DNA of 64,000 nucleotides from Loigolactobacillus jiayinensis. Its GTDB lineage: Bacteria; Bacillota; Bacilli; Lactobacillales; Lactobacillaceae. The stretch covers positions 21,621 to 85,620 of the forward strand of contig NZ_RHOF01000007.1 in assembly GCF_003946445.1 (NCBI RefSeq), written 5' to 3'. Below are positions 34,832 to 43,575 of the stretch, in pieces. The stretch's first letter is position 1; each line of letters opens with the position of its first letter. The translations under genes were made by a program, and so were the position numbers. Below the pieces are notes generated by a model. It saw only the letters and a program-made list of their open reading frames with translations. It was not told the origin of the DNA and searched no databases.

Positions 34832-35398
34832 ATGGTTAGAATTTATACAAAAACAGGTGACAAAGGACAGACGCGGATTATCGGTAAGCGAGTTGTTGAT
34901 AAGGATGATGTACGGGTCAATGCTTATGGTTCCGTTGATGAATTGAATTCTTGGGTTGGCTATACTGATAGTCAATTGACAGAAAAAACGGCAGAATTAC
35001 ATGCCGAATTACAAGAAATTCAGCAGTTGTTATTTGATGCTGGTACTGATCTAGCGACACCAGCTGATGATCCTAAACATGATTACATTTTTGACGCTAA
35101 GTCGACTAAATGGTTGGAAGGCAAAATTGATCATTACACCGAAGTGGCACCGCCAGTTCAAAAATTCATTTTACCTGGTGGTTCACAAGTAGCTAGTGCG
35201 TTACATGTTGCACGGACAATCACACGACGGGCTGAACGTGAAGTTGTTTCTTTACAAGGAACAGCAGAAATTAATAAGGATGTGCTGGTTTTTATCAATC
35301 GTTTATCTGATTATTTCTTTGCGGTAGCGCGTTATGCCAATGTTTTAGAAGGTACTGAAGACGTGCTGTATCGTAATAGTCGGCCGGTATTTAGGTAG
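34832..35398 (+). CDS. pduO: PduO-type cob(I)alamin adenosyltransferase (L. reuteri PduO-like copy)
   Basis: Second PduO-family enzyme, 188 residues. It closely resembles the structurally studied L. reuteri PduO: IYTKTGDKGQTRIIGKRVVD, GSVDELNSWVGY, KFILPGGSQVASALHVARTI, RRAEREVV and NRLSDYFFAVARYAN, ending LYRNSRPVFR. The Asp/Arg salt-bridge residues and the Phe before ILPGG are conserved. The start is ATG with AGGAGG upstream. It is probably co-transcribed with pduV. It may adenosylate newly made corrinoid, while the 28477 copy serves the compartment; this division is inference. Confidence 0.94.
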   Translation: MVRIYTKTGDKGQTRIIGKRVVDKDDVRVNAYGSVDELNSWVGYTDSQLTEKTAELHAELQEIQQLLFDAGTDLATPADDPKHDYIFDAKSTKWLEGKIDHYTEVAPPVQKFILPGGSQVASALHVARTITRRAEREVVSLQGTAEINKDVLVFINRLSDYFFAVARYANVLEGTEDVLYRNSRPVFR

Positions 35399-35466
35399 GC
35401 TAAGCCCGTTTATCATATTTTGTCGTCTTATCATTATATTAAATATTGTTCACTTACCCGCTGGCC

Positions 35467-35495
35467 GTTACAAGGTTGGTGGGGTGCAGTATAAT
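35467..35495 (+). promoter_or_regulatory. promoter of the cblT-cobD-pduX operon
   Basis: TATAAT (35490-35495) with GTTACA 17 bases upstream (35467-35472). It is about 46 bases before the cblT start. Confidence 0.55.
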
Positions 35496-35540
35496 GAAAG
35501 TGTTATGGTTACAGTTTGATTGGAGAGGAGTATTAAGCAA

Positions 35541-36041
35541 ATGAAGATTCGGAAACTAACCACCGTGGCTGTTTTGCTAGCCTTATGTGTTGTTGGGGCT
35601 AACGTTAAGCTAATGGGCTCAATTGCCTTAGATTCCTTTCCCGCCTTTTTAGGTGCACTATTATTCGGGCCATGGGTCGGGGCTTTTCTAGGGGCATTTG
35701 GTCATTTGATATCATCAATGTTATCGGGGTTTCCGTTAACAATACCGATTCATCTGATCATTGCCGCTTTGATGGCGATTTGTATGGCCGTGTTTGGTTT
35801 TATTCGGTTACGGCTAGGTAAATCGCGCTGGTATAGTATTTTATTAGCTGATGTCTGTGGTTATTTGATCAACGTCCCACTGGATTTATTATTCTTGTAT
35901 CCATTGATGCATCAAGCGGTAATTGCGTTGTTTATTCCGTTGACCATTGCCACTGTGGCTAATTTAGTGTTAACAGAAGTCGTTTATGTGGCTTTACCAC
36001 AGCGAATCAAGTCGTTAAGCTTTCTTGGGGTGACAAGATGA
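35541..36041 (+). CDS. cblT: ECF transporter S component, probable alpha-ribazole transporter CblT
   Basis: A 166-residue membrane protein with about five or six hydrophobic segments, of the ECF S-component type (FPAFLGALLFGPWVGAFLGA near 32-51). Placement directly before cobD/pduX, and in a cluster with a CblS-like kinase but no cobT, suggests CblT, which imports alpha-ribazole for the lower ligand. The substrate cannot be read from sequence; another corrinoid precursor is possible. The start is ATG 35541, with GGAGAGGAG upstream. The stop overlaps the cobD start (ATGA). Confidence 0.7.
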   Translation: MKIRKLTTVAVLLALCVVGANVKLMGSIALDSFPAFLGALLFGPWVGAFLGAFGHLISSMLSGFPLTIPIHLIIAALMAICMAVFGFIRLRLGKSRWYSILLADVCGYLINVPLDLLFLYPLMHQAVIALFIPLTIATVANLVLTEVVYVALPQRIKSLSFLGVTR

Positions 36042-37120
36042 AGGTTGCACATCATGGCGGTAATTTAGCTGCAGTTAGTCGGACACAGTCAGTTTCGCTG
36101 CAACAGCTAGTTGACTTTAGTGCCAATATTAATCCATTAGGTTTGGCACCAGAACTGCGTCAGTTACTGACGACTGGGCTAGACGAACTGACTCAATATC
36201 CAGATACAACTTACTTTACTTTACGGACACAATTAAGTCAGCATTTTCAGGTGCCAGTTGATTGGGTATTTGTTGGCAATGGTGCAGTTCAACTTTTGTT
36301 TGACGTAGCGGCAACCTTAGCCATTAAAAATGTTCTGTTGTTAGCGCCAGCGTTTGCGGAATATGAGCGGGCGTTTACGCGAATTGGTGCGACGGTGACT
36401 TATTTTGATTTACAGCCGGAGCAGCAATTTCGGATCGATGTTGCTGCGCTGATTGAAACATTGCGGCAACAGCCAGAGATCGAAGCAGTTTGTCTCGGTA
36501 ATCCCAATAATCCAACGGGACAAGTTTTGAGCCGGCAAGCAATGCAACAATTACGAGCGTATTGTCAGCAACAACATATTTGGTTGTTGGTTGATGAGGC
36601 CTTTATGGATTTTTTGCCTGATGCAGCGGCAGTTAGTTTGGTGCCAACGTTACAGGCAAACGATTGCGTTGTGATTGTTCGTTCTGCAACCAAGTTTTTT
36701 GCGATCCCAGGTTTACGCTTAGGGTATGCGATCGTTCCCCACGTTCAATTAGGTCAGCGTTTATTGGCTTATAGCGAACCATGGGCTTTAAATAGTTTAG
36801 CTGATATTGCTGGGCAGCACATTTATCAATTAACGGATTATATCCAGCAAACGCGTCACTGGTTTGCTACTGAACAGCCTTGGTTGCAGGCCCAATTAGT
36901 ACAGATCCCACAGTTGAAGGTTTTTCCTAGTCAGGTAAACTACATTCTTTTTTGGGCACCGCTCACTGATTTAGCTACTCGGTTAGTAAAATTAGGAATT
37001 GTGATTCGAACTTGTGGTGATTATCGGCAGCTAGATGAGCATTATTATCGAGTAGCGGTTAAGGATCATGGCGCTAACCTGCGCTTACTAGCGGCATTGA
37101 ATCAGGTGCTGAATCAGTGA
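36038..37120 (+). CDS. cobD: L-threonine-O-3-phosphate decarboxylase CobD
   Basis: PLP enzyme making (R)-1-aminopropan-2-ol phosphate, the linker of the nucleotide loop. It has 360 residues, of the class I/II aminotransferase fold like HisC. The N-terminal HHGGNLAAVSRT and DFSANINPLG are characteristic of CobD. The PLP lysine is in SATKFFAIPGLRLGY (about 213-227), and LGNPNNPTGQ is present. It overlaps both neighbours by 4 bases, so cblT-cobD-pduX is one coupled operon. It lies upstream of, not under, cobalamin riboswitch 2. Confidence 0.94.
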   Translation: MKVAHHGGNLAAVSRTQSVSLQQLVDFSANINPLGLAPELRQLLTTGLDELTQYPDTTYFTLRTQLSQHFQVPVDWVFVGNGAVQLLFDVAATLAIKNVLLLAPAFAEYERAFTRIGATVTYFDLQPEQQFRIDVAALIETLRQQPEIEAVCLGNPNNPTGQVLSRQAMQQLRAYCQQQHIWLLVDEAFMDFLPDAAAVSLVPTLQANDCVVIVRSATKFFAIPGLRLGYAIVPHVQLGQRLLAYSEPWALNSLADIAGQHIYQLTDYIQQTRHWFATEQPWLQAQLVQIPQLKVFPSQVNYILFWAPLTDLATRLVKLGIVIRTCGDYRQLDEHYYRVAVKDHGANLRLLAALNQVLNQ

Positions 37121-37983
37121 ATTTACGATCAATAAGTGCCAGTTGTCCAGCTACTTGCGGCGAATTATTGCAGGGCTGGTTAGCTGGTTCAGAAAAATTA
37201 GTTGCTTACGGCATTGATTTAGCTAGTCAAGTGACGGCTGAATTAGTGCCAACATGGCCAGTAATTCCAGTAACACAACAAAAAATGTATCAGCTTTGTC
37301 GGTTGTTGTTGGGGTATTTGCAGCAGCCACACGCTAAAATCAGGTTAACCCGATCTAGTAAGATTCCAATCGGTAAAGGGATGGCTAGTAGTACCGCTGA
37401 TTTAGTGGCGACTTGTCGTGCTGTTGCTAGATTATTCGAGTGTACGCTAACGGCTGCGGAAATTACCGCTTTATGTGTGCAAGTGGAAGCTAGCGATGCC
37501 TCTGCCTACTTGGCCCAAGGCTTAACCGTGATTGATGCGCATACTGGGCAGGTTTATTGGCAAACTGATTGGCGGCCACTATTTGCCAGTTTGATTTTGG
37601 AACCGGCACCGCAATTATCAACTGCACTGGTTCATCAGCAACTATCCGTGTTACAATTACAGAGACAGGCAGATGTGTTTGCACAAACCTATCAAGTTTT
37701 TGTGCAGGCTGTACAGACGCATTCATTATCGTTATTAGGTCAGGCAGCAACTCGCAGTGCCCAGCTACGACAACAGATATTGCCGAAACCATACTTTGCA
37801 GAAATTCAGCAGTTTGCGCAGACTCAGCCATTTTTTGGTTTAAATGTGGCGCATTCTGGCACGGTGATTGGTTTGTTGTTTGATCCGCAGCGAGTTGTTG
37901 CAAAAGTATTATTGCAGCAACTTAGGCAGCAACCGTTTAGTCGTTATTATCGAAGTTATATTCAAGTAACACAATTTAATTAA
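37117..37983 (+). CDS. pduX: L-threonine kinase PduX
   Basis: GHMP-family kinase that phosphorylates L-threonine to feed CobD. It has 288 residues. The N-terminal ASCPATCGELLQGW and the GHMP phosphate loop SKIPIGKGMASSTAD (about 87-101) are diagnostic. The start is GTG 37117 overlapping the cobD stop. The riboswitch 2 region begins right after its stop. Confidence 0.92.
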   Translation: MNLRSISASCPATCGELLQGWLAGSEKLVAYGIDLASQVTAELVPTWPVIPVTQQKMYQLCRLLLGYLQQPHAKIRLTRSSKIPIGKGMASSTADLVATCRAVARLFECTLTAAEITALCVQVEASDASAYLAQGLTVIDAHTGQVYWQTDWRPLFASLILEPAPQLSTALVHQQLSVLQLQRQADVFAQTYQVFVQAVQTHSLSLLGQAATRSAQLRQQILPKPYFAEIQQFAQTQPFFGLNVAHSGTVIGLLFDPQRVVAKVLLQQLRQQPFSRYYRSYIQVTQFN

Positions 37984-37995
37984 GACAAAATAAAT

Positions 37996-38139
37996 GTTGA
38001 TCAGAACCGGGAAAAAGGTGCAAAGCCTTTGCAGACCCTAGCTACTGTGATGTGGACGAACGCGACAAGACCCACTGGTAAATTTACTGGGAAGGGCAGC
38101 TAGTAGGATGAAACTAAGCCAGAAGACCGGCTGATCAAC
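37996..38139 (+). promoter_or_regulatory. cobalamin riboswitch 2 controlling the cbi-cob-hem operon
   Basis: A 9-bp P1 stem, GTTGATCAG (37996-38004) with CTGATCAAC (38131-38139), closes the aptamer. The B12 box AAGCCAGAAGACC lies at 38116-38128, and an AAAGGTGCAAAGCC-type core region lies upstream. The terminator at 38220-38254 is the likely expression platform. It precedes cbiA, so B12 should shut off the downstream genes. It and its spacer fill the 300 bases between pduX and cbiA. Confidence 0.92.
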
Positions 38140-38219
38140 TACATGTTCGGGAAAACTTCTGAGGGTATTAGTTTTGCTATTTCTGGCGTACAGTCAAATA
38201 CTGTCTTGCTGGGTAGTAC

Positions 38220-38254
38220 AGCGCTTATCTTTTTTCAGATAAGCGCTTTTATTT
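38220..38254 (+). terminator. riboswitch 2 terminator (expression platform)
   Basis: AGCGCTTATCT (38220-38230) is perfectly complementary to AGATAAGCGCT (38237-38247), followed by TTTATTTTT. Confidence 0.85.
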
Positions 38255-38283
38255 TTCAGAAAATTTAATGGGTGGTGGCTAAT

Positions 38284-39654
38284 TTGCGTAAATTAATGAT
38301 CGCCGGCGTGACCAGCGGTGCTGGTAAAACTAGTGTCACGTTAGGCTTATTGAAGCTGTTGGTCCAGCAAGGTTATCAGGTGCAGCCATACAAGGTTGGG
38401 CCTGACTATGTGGATACTAAATTCCATACGCGGATCACGGGGCGGCCGTCACGTAATCTTGATAGTTTCTTAACACCACAGCGCGCGACCTTAGCTTATT
38501 TATTTAAACAAAAGACGGCGGATATTGATTACGCTGTGGTTGAAGGCGTGATGGGCTTATACGATGGCTTAGGCACGGATAAAGATTGTGCTTCTAGTTC
38601 GGCAATTGCCAAGCTACTGGATTTGCCAGTAGTACTGGTGTTGGATGGTAAAGCAACTTCCACGTCAACCGCGGCAATCGTTCAGGGCTACGTTAACTTT
38701 GATCCTGCGGTAAATATTGTCGGTGTGGTCGTCAATAATGTTTTAAGTGCCAATCATTTCAAATTGATCAAAGGTGCGATTGAACGTTACACCGATATAC
38801 CAGTACTGGGTTGCTTACCGCGTGATCCACAAATTAGTTTGCCTTCGCGCCAGTTAGGTTTAGTACCAGATGCTGAATTAGCGAATATTGATCAGAAAAT
38901 TGAACGCATCGCCAAGTTATTAGGTGACCATCTGGATTTACCACAATTATTAAAACTAGCAGCGTTGGATCAGACACCAGCGCAAGTACCTTTTCAGTTA
39001 CCAAAGTATCAATTGCGCCTAGGTATTGCCCGTGATGACGCGTTTAACTTTTATTATCAGGATAATTTAGATTTACTACAGCGTTGTGGCGTAACCTTGG
39101 TGCCATTTAGTCCAATGCACGATCAGCATTTGCCAGCAGTCGATGCGCTTTATCTTGGCGGTGGCTATCCGGAAGAATTTGCCGCGGAATTAGCTAATAA
39201 TCAGACAATGCGTCAAGCAATTGCTGATTTCTCACAACAGAATCGGCCAATTTATGCTGAGTGTGGTGGCTTGATGTACCTTGGTGAAAAGTTAAAAACG
39301 ACTGCTGGTGAATTTCCGATGGTTGGCGTTTTAGCTGGTCATAGTGAAATGACACCACGGTTGAAGCGCTTTGGCTATTGTTATGCGACGGCACAACAAG
39401 ATACATTGTTGGTGGCCAAGGGACAACGAATTGCGGGTCATGAATTTCATCATTCCCTTTTCCACGCAACGGGGGTGCAACCTTTACTTGAACTAACTAA
39501 GGAACGCGATGGTCAGGTTGTTGATCATTGGACTGGTGGCTATCAAGTTCGGCGGACCTTTGCTAGTTACGTTCACGTTCACTTTTATCAAAATCCACAA
39601 TTACTGCAGCATCTTTTGCAGGAAATGGGGGCGGTGACCCGTGGAACTGATTAG
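38284..39654 (+). CDS. cbiA: cobyrinate a,c-diamide synthase CbiA
   Basis: Glutamine-dependent amidation of the a and c carboxylates of cobyrinate. It has 456 residues. The N-terminal P-loop-like AGVTSGAGKTSVTLGLL is present, with a C-terminal glutaminase domain carrying the nucleophile in YAECGGLMYLGE (about 325-336). The start is TTG 38284, 5 bases after GGTGGTGG; other GTG codons in that stretch are inside the ribosome binding site. It is the first gene of the riboswitch 2 operon and overlaps cbiB by 14 bases. Confidence 0.95.
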   Translation: MRKLMIAGVTSGAGKTSVTLGLLKLLVQQGYQVQPYKVGPDYVDTKFHTRITGRPSRNLDSFLTPQRATLAYLFKQKTADIDYAVVEGVMGLYDGLGTDKDCASSSAIAKLLDLPVVLVLDGKATSTSTAAIVQGYVNFDPAVNIVGVVVNNVLSANHFKLIKGAIERYTDIPVLGCLPRDPQISLPSRQLGLVPDAELANIDQKIERIAKLLGDHLDLPQLLKLAALDQTPAQVPFQLPKYQLRLGIARDDAFNFYYQDNLDLLQRCGVTLVPFSPMHDQHLPAVDALYLGGGYPEEFAAELANNQTMRQAIADFSQQNRPIYAECGGLMYLGEKLKTTAGEFPMVGVLAGHSEMTPRLKRFGYCYATAQQDTLLVAKGQRIAGHEFHHSLFHATGVQPLLELTKERDGQVVDHWTGGYQVRRTFASYVHVHFYQNPQLLQHLLQEMGAVTRGTD

Positions 39655-40594
39655 TATGATTGGTCTAGCTTTTGTGCTTGATCTGCTGATCGGCGATCCT
39701 TACAGTTGGCCGCATCCAGTTAAAATAATGGGTCGTGCAATTGCGGCTTACGTTAAAAAGTTTGATCGCACCACACGTTCGCCACGGCAACTATTTTGGT
39801 CGGGCGTGGGGCTGTGGTTGCTGATTGTCGGCGGGACGGCCGTAATTGGGGGTGCAATTATGGGACTGACACAACACTGGTTTTGGTTGCATTATGCGCT
39901 TGGCGTTTACTTGTGCTACACCACTTTATCAGTTAAGGGATTGGCGCATGAAGGGCGCAAAATTCAACAGAGTTTGCAGAAACAACAGTTAAAGCAAGCC
40001 CGGCAGCAGGTCGGTATGATTGTTGGCCGTGATACGCAGCAATTGTCGGCGGAAGGTGTTTGCAAAGCCACCATCGAGACGATTGCGGAAAATACCAGCG
40101 ATGGTGTGATCGCGCCGTTATTTTATCTTTTTATTGGCGGACCGGTACTGGGTTTGATTTATAAAGCCGTCAATACTTTAGATTCGATGGTCGGTTACCG
40201 TAATCAAAAATATCGTGATATCGGTCGTATTTCCGCGCAGCTTGACGATGTTTTTAATTGGCTACCAGCACGGCTGACCTGGTTATTCTTGTTGGCTGCA
40301 AGCTGGCTCTTGCGTTTAAATGTGCGTGGTGCTTGGCAAATTGGTCGGCGTGATCGACTGCAGCACTTAAGCCCAAACAGCGCCTTATCCGAGTCGGTGG
40401 TCGCTGGTGCATTAGATTTACGTTTAGGTGGGCCACACGATTACTTTGGCGAGCGTGTCGATAAGCCATTTATCGGTCGCGTTGACGCCCGCGCTGCAGT
40501 TGCTGCTGATATTGGCACTACGAATCAATTGCTTTATGTTAGTGCAATTTTAGGCTTACTAATTTTTGCCGGTTGCCGTTGGTTAATTTTTTAA
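39641..40594 (+). CDS. cbiB: adenosylcobinamide-phosphate synthase CbiB
   Basis: Membrane enzyme joining adenosylcobyric acid and aminopropanol phosphate (from PduX-CobD). It has 317 residues with several membrane spans. DLLIGDPYSWPHPVKIMG at the N-terminus, IAENTSDGVIAPLFY and NTLDSMVGYRNQKY are characteristic. The start is GTG 39641, inside the cbiA end. cbiC follows 22 bases later. Confidence 0.94.
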   Translation: MELISMIGLAFVLDLLIGDPYSWPHPVKIMGRAIAAYVKKFDRTTRSPRQLFWSGVGLWLLIVGGTAVIGGAIMGLTQHWFWLHYALGVYLCYTTLSVKGLAHEGRKIQQSLQKQQLKQARQQVGMIVGRDTQQLSAEGVCKATIETIAENTSDGVIAPLFYLFIGGPVLGLIYKAVNTLDSMVGYRNQKYRDIGRISAQLDDVFNWLPARLTWLFLLAASWLLRLNVRGAWQIGRRDRLQHLSPNSALSESVVAGALDLRLGGPHDYFGERVDKPFIGRVDARAAVAADIGTTNQLLYVSAILGLLIFAGCRWLIF

Positions 40595-40616
40595 AATTTC
40601 AAGGAGGTTACTTCCT

Positions 40617-41270
40617 TTGACAGAATATATTACAACACCTAATTTAATTACAGAAAAAAGTTTCCGTATGATTCATGATGAAATTGCCGCAACACGACCA
40701 GATTATAAATTCAATAATCCAGTTGAAAAGGCAATTATCACACGAGCAATACATACCACTGCTGACTTTGACTATTTAGACAGCTTGACCTTCACCCATG
40801 ATGTGATTCGGAAAATTAAGGCCGTAATGACTCAAGGTGGGACGATCTATACCGATACCCATATGGCATTATCAGGTATTAACAAACGTAAATTAGATGA
40901 ACTAGGTTGTCACTATCATTGCTACGTCAGCGATCCTGAAATCTTTACTTACGCCAAAGCACATGATATTACGCGTTCAATGGCTAGTATTGAAGTCGCC
41001 GCAAAGGGTGACACTAAGAAATTGTTCGTTATCGGCAATGCGCCTACAGCTTTGTACAAGATTTTGGAAATGCAAGCAGCTGGTCAATTACATGCCGATG
41101 CAGTGATTGGCGTACCAGTTGGCTTTGTGGAAGCCAAGGAAAGTAAGGAAGCTTTGTTTGAAAGTGATCTTCCAGCAATTGTTGCCCATGGCCGCAAGGG
41201 TGGTAGTAACTTGGCGGCTGCTTTGACCAATGCAGTTTTGTATAATTTAGATCAGATTGACGGTGATTAA
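40617..41270 (+). CDS. cbiC: cobalt-precorrin-8 methylmutase CbiC
   Basis: Moves the C-11 methyl to C-12, giving cobyrinate. It has 217 residues. The catalytic His region RAIHTTADFDY (about 41-51) and VGVPVGFVEAKESKE-like substrate loop (GVPVGFVEAKESK) are present. The start is TTG 40617, with AAGGAGG upstream. Confidence 0.94.
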   Translation: MTEYITTPNLITEKSFRMIHDEIAATRPDYKFNNPVEKAIITRAIHTTADFDYLDSLTFTHDVIRKIKAVMTQGGTIYTDTHMALSGINKRKLDELGCHYHCYVSDPEIFTYAKAHDITRSMASIEVAAKGDTKKLFVIGNAPTALYKILEMQAAGQLHADAVIGVPVGFVEAKESKEALFESDLPAIVAHGRKGGSNLAAALTNAVLYNLDQIDGD

Positions 41271-41271
41271 T

Positions 41272-42402
41272 TTGGCAGATGAAGAAAAGTACGTTTATTA
41301 TAACGGTCGCGCATTGCGTAAAGGCTTCACCACTGGCACTACGGCAACTGCCGCAGCAGTAGCGGCGACGAAAGCGTTACTTGATCAAACGGCGCAGGAT
41401 ACAGTACGGGTCACGGCAGCCAATGGCCAACAAGTTGATTTTGAAATCAAGGATTGTCATTTTGATGAGCATGAAGCAAGCATTGCTATCCAAAAAGATG
41501 GTGGTGATGATCAAGATGCGACTGATGGCATGCTGATCTACGCCACAGTGACGTTACGAGACGATAATCAAATCGTGCTTGACGGCGGTAAAGGGGTTGG
41601 CCGTGTGACGCAAGCGGGCTTAGCTAACCCAGTTGGGATGGCTGCTATCAACCCAACACCACGAAAAATGATCAAGCAAAGTGTTCGCGCAACCTTAGGT
41701 GAGGATCGCGGTGCTAATGTAATTATTTCTGCACCAGAAGGCGAAGAGGTCGCTAAGTTAACCTACAATCCTAAATTAGGGATTGTTGGTGGTATTTCAA
41801 TTTTAGGTACCAGTGGTATTGTGACACCGATGTCTGAAGAAAGTTGGAAGCATTCGATCACAATTGAAATGAATATCCATCGTAAACGTGGGGACAAGGA
41901 TCTTATTTTGACGCCTGGTAATTACGGTGAAGATTTTCTCAAGGATCAAATGCATATTCCCGTCACTAAACAAGTGCAAATGAGTAACTTTGTTGGCTAC
42001 GTCTTACATGAAGTTCAGCGGCTCCAATTTGAAAAATTGTTAATTGTTGGCGATCTAGGCAAGCTGATCAAAGTATCGGCGGGTATCTTTTCTACACACA
42101 GTAAGGACGCCGATGCCCGGGCAGAAATCATGGTGGCTAACTTAGCATTAATGGGGGCGCCAACCGAACTATTGCAAAAGGTCTATCAATGTTTGACCAC
42201 GATTTCAATGATTGAATTGATCAATCAAGCTGGCTATCAAGGCGTTTATCAAATGATCGTGGACAAGATCAAATTACGAGCGGATAAGCTATTGGCGCAT
42301 CGTAAACCATATGTTGATATTGATGTGGTTATTTTCTCCAATAAAACTGGCTTTTTGGCGGCAACTAAACCATTAGCAGAAATTGAGGGGCAATGGCAAT
42401 GA
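41272..42402 (+). CDS. cbiD: cobalt-precorrin-5B C1-methyltransferase CbiD
   Basis: SAM-dependent methylation at C-1 in the anaerobic route. It has 376 residues from TTG 41272. GGTGAT (41262-41267), complementary to the 16S tail, sits just before it; GTG 41263 is a less likely start. RKGFTTGTTATAAAVAA at about 15-31, GKGVGRVTQAGL and LTPGNYGEDF are hallmarks. The start overlaps the tail of cbiC, and the end overlaps cbiE. Confidence 0.92.
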   Translation: MADEEKYVYYNGRALRKGFTTGTTATAAAVAATKALLDQTAQDTVRVTAANGQQVDFEIKDCHFDEHEASIAIQKDGGDDQDATDGMLIYATVTLRDDNQIVLDGGKGVGRVTQAGLANPVGMAAINPTPRKMIKQSVRATLGEDRGANVIISAPEGEEVAKLTYNPKLGIVGGISILGTSGIVTPMSEESWKHSITIEMNIHRKRGDKDLILTPGNYGEDFLKDQMHIPVTKQVQMSNFVGYVLHEVQRLQFEKLLIVGDLGKLIKVSAGIFSTHSKDADARAEIMVANLALMGAPTELLQKVYQCLTTISMIELINQAGYQGVYQMIVDKIKLRADKLLAHRKPYVDIDVVIFSNKTGFLAATKPLAEIEGQWQ

Positions 42403-42998
42403 TCAATATCGTCGGTATTGGCCCTGGTGATGCTAAATTAATGGTGGCCGAGGTAGCAACCGTGATCGCTCAGGCGGAAGTTGTGGTTGGTAGTAAACGC
42501 CAACTCGCACTGTTTGATCTGCCTGCTGCAAAGCAGTACGTGCTACCTAAACTTAGTGAATTGAAAGTCTTTCTCCAAGCTAATCAGCAGCGTGCAATTG
42601 CGGTTTTGGCCTCAGGTGATCCGTTATTATATGGTATTGGTAATTGGGCGTTACACCAGTTTCCCCGTGAGCAGGTACATATTGTGCCGGGTATCAGTGC
42701 GATCCAGTACTGTTTTCATCAAATCGGCTTACCGATGAATGATAGCTATTTAACCAGTAGCCATGGGCGGGTGCCAGATTTTGATTTCTTGTTGCAACAC
42801 GAAACTGTTGCCATGGTAACTGATTCAGAAATTGGGCCTTATCAAATTGCGCAAGCTGTATTAAGCCACCAACAAAAGCGGTTGATCTATATTGGTGAAA
42901 TGTTAAGTTATCCCGAAGAAAAAATAACCTGTGTACCCGCGGAGCAAGTGCAAGACCGCGCTTATGCATTAAATGTGGTGGTGATTACCAATGCGTGA
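42399..42998 (+). CDS. cbiE: cobalt-precorrin-7 C5-methyltransferase CbiE
   Basis: Tetrapyrrole methylase, 199 residues. VGIGPGDAKLM at the N-terminus and LASGDPLLYGIG (about 68-79) are SAM-binding signatures. The start is ATG 42399, with TTGAGGGG 8 bases upstream; ATG 42393 is too close. It acts with CbiT, which overlaps its 3' end by 8 bases. In other organisms the two are fused as CobL. Confidence 0.92.
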   Translation: MINIVGIGPGDAKLMVAEVATVIAQAEVVVGSKRQLALFDLPAAKQYVLPKLSELKVFLQANQQRAIAVLASGDPLLYGIGNWALHQFPREQVHIVPGISAIQYCFHQIGLPMNDSYLTSSHGRVPDFDFLLQHETVAMVTDSEIGPYQIAQAVLSHQQKRLIYIGEMLSYPEEKITCVPAEQVQDRAYALNVVVITNA

Positions 42999-43545
42999 TG
43001 ACGAATTCTTGCGTAGCAAAGTTCCAATGACTAAAGCTGAGGTGCGCGCCATTAGTATTACGGCGTTGCAATTAAGCGACAAAAAAACGTTGCTCGATAT
43101 TGGTGCCGGTACTGGCAGTATTAGTGTGCAAGCCGCACATGATTTCCCTCAATTACAGGTGACGGCGATTGAACAAAAAGCGGCGGCAATTGAAATTATG
43201 CAACAGAATATTGAAAAGTTTCAATTAGCTAATATTACGTTGCTCGATGGCGCTGCACCAGCGGCAATTCCAGAACAGACCTACGACGCAATTTTTGTTG
43301 GCGGTAGTGGCCAGCAACTTGATGGCATCGTTGATTTTGCGGCTGATCATTTGATTGCCGGGGGCCAATTCGTGTTGAACTTCATTTTATTCGAAAATGC
43401 GTTGGCGGCTTATCAGTTAGTTGAGCAAGCCGGCTTCAAGCAAATTGAAATGGTCCGAGCGGAAATTTCAAAGTGGCATAAGTTAGGTCCAGGGCATTAT
43501 TTTCAGCCACAGAACCCAACGATGATTCTAACTGCAAGTAAATAA
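42991..43545 (+). CDS. cbiT: cobalt-precorrin-6B C15-methyltransferase (decarboxylating) CbiT
   Basis: Methylates C-15 and decarboxylates the C-12 side chain. It has 184 residues. A Rossmann methyltransferase fold is shown by LLDIGAGTGSISVQAA (about 31-46), and the N-terminal VPMTKAEVRA is typical of CbiT. It starts inside cbiE. Confidence 0.93.
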   Translation: MRDDEFLRSKVPMTKAEVRAISITALQLSDKKTLLDIGAGTGSISVQAAHDFPQLQVTAIEQKAAAIEIMQQNIEKFQLANITLLDGAAPAAIPEQTYDAIFVGGSGQQLDGIVDFAADHLIAGGQFVLNFILFENALAAYQLVEQAGFKQIEMVRAEISKWHKLGPGHYFQPQNPTMILTASK

Positions 43546-43575
43546 GCACAATACAAAGAAAAGAGACGAACAAAT

